A DNA stretch of 17,657 bases from positions 1 to 17,657 of the forward strand of contig DXYE01000054.1 of the NCBI GenBank assembly GCA_019415985.1. The letters are read 5' to 3'. The stretch is from Clostridiales bacterium (GTDB lineage Bacteria > Bacillota > Clostridia > Oscillospirales > CAG-272). Every line of letters starts with the position of its first letter. Position 1 is the stretch's first letter. The notes below the pieces were generated by a model that searched no databases, was not told the DNA's origin, and was given only the letters and a program-made list of their open reading frames with translations. This document shows positions 17,623 through 17,657 of the stretch, piece after piece. The position numbers and the translations under genes are program-made.

Positions 17623-17657
17623 AATTTATACTTTATAATAAAAAATGTAGTAGCTGC

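Overview
The window looks like chromosomal core sequence from a member of the Clostridia (Bacillota), most likely an Oscillospirales/Ruminococcaceae-type anaerobe. This is inferred from strong AGGAGG-type ribosome binding sites, GTG/TTG starts beside ATG, moderate GC, a primary sigma factor of SigA type at the end of a dgt-dnaG-sigma gene order, and a lipoprotein with a Thr/Asp/Glu-rich linker. All genes found lie on the + strand. I see no phage, insertion sequence, CRISPR array, tRNA or rRNA.

Layout. (1) 2-604: 3' part of an ornithine/aspartate carbamoyltransferase-family gene, cut by the window edge, with an unusual HDMP motif. (2) 653-3490: uvrA, complete. (3) 3542-4465: a DUF2156-type, GNAT-like protein. 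(4) 4466-4904: 439 bases without a convincing gene, ending in a candidate promoter. (5) 4905-8192: a 1095-residue protein joining an endonuclease Q-like PHP nuclease to a UvrD/Rep superfamily 1 helicase. (6) 8402-8605: rpmE (ribosomal protein L31) with its own promoter and a clear intrinsic terminator. (7) 8689-9461: about 770 bases with no gene I can support, holding a possible promoter and some foldable RNA. (8) 9462-11431: hflX overlapped by a yigZ/IMPACT-family gene. (9) 11432-11741: a leader with a -10-like element and a nested hairpin, followed by dgt, dnaG and the primary sigma factor gene (11742-15819), the counterpart of the macromolecular-synthesis operon. (10) 15925-17622: a solute-binding-type lipoprotein behind a strong promoter whose spacer is an almost perfect 19-bp palindrome.

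How the genes fit together. The left half is rich in DNA repair: UvrA for nucleotide excision repair, and an endonuclease Q-helicase fusion that could nick at deaminated or abasic sites and unwind from the nick. The middle concerns the ribosome (L31, and HflX, which splits stalled ribosomes). The right half couples dNTP hydrolysis, primer synthesis and housekeeping transcription. The most interesting items are the EndoQ-UvrD fusion, a tandem A AAA AAG slippery site in dnaG just before its helicase-binding domain, and the palindromic operator on the lipoprotein promoter.
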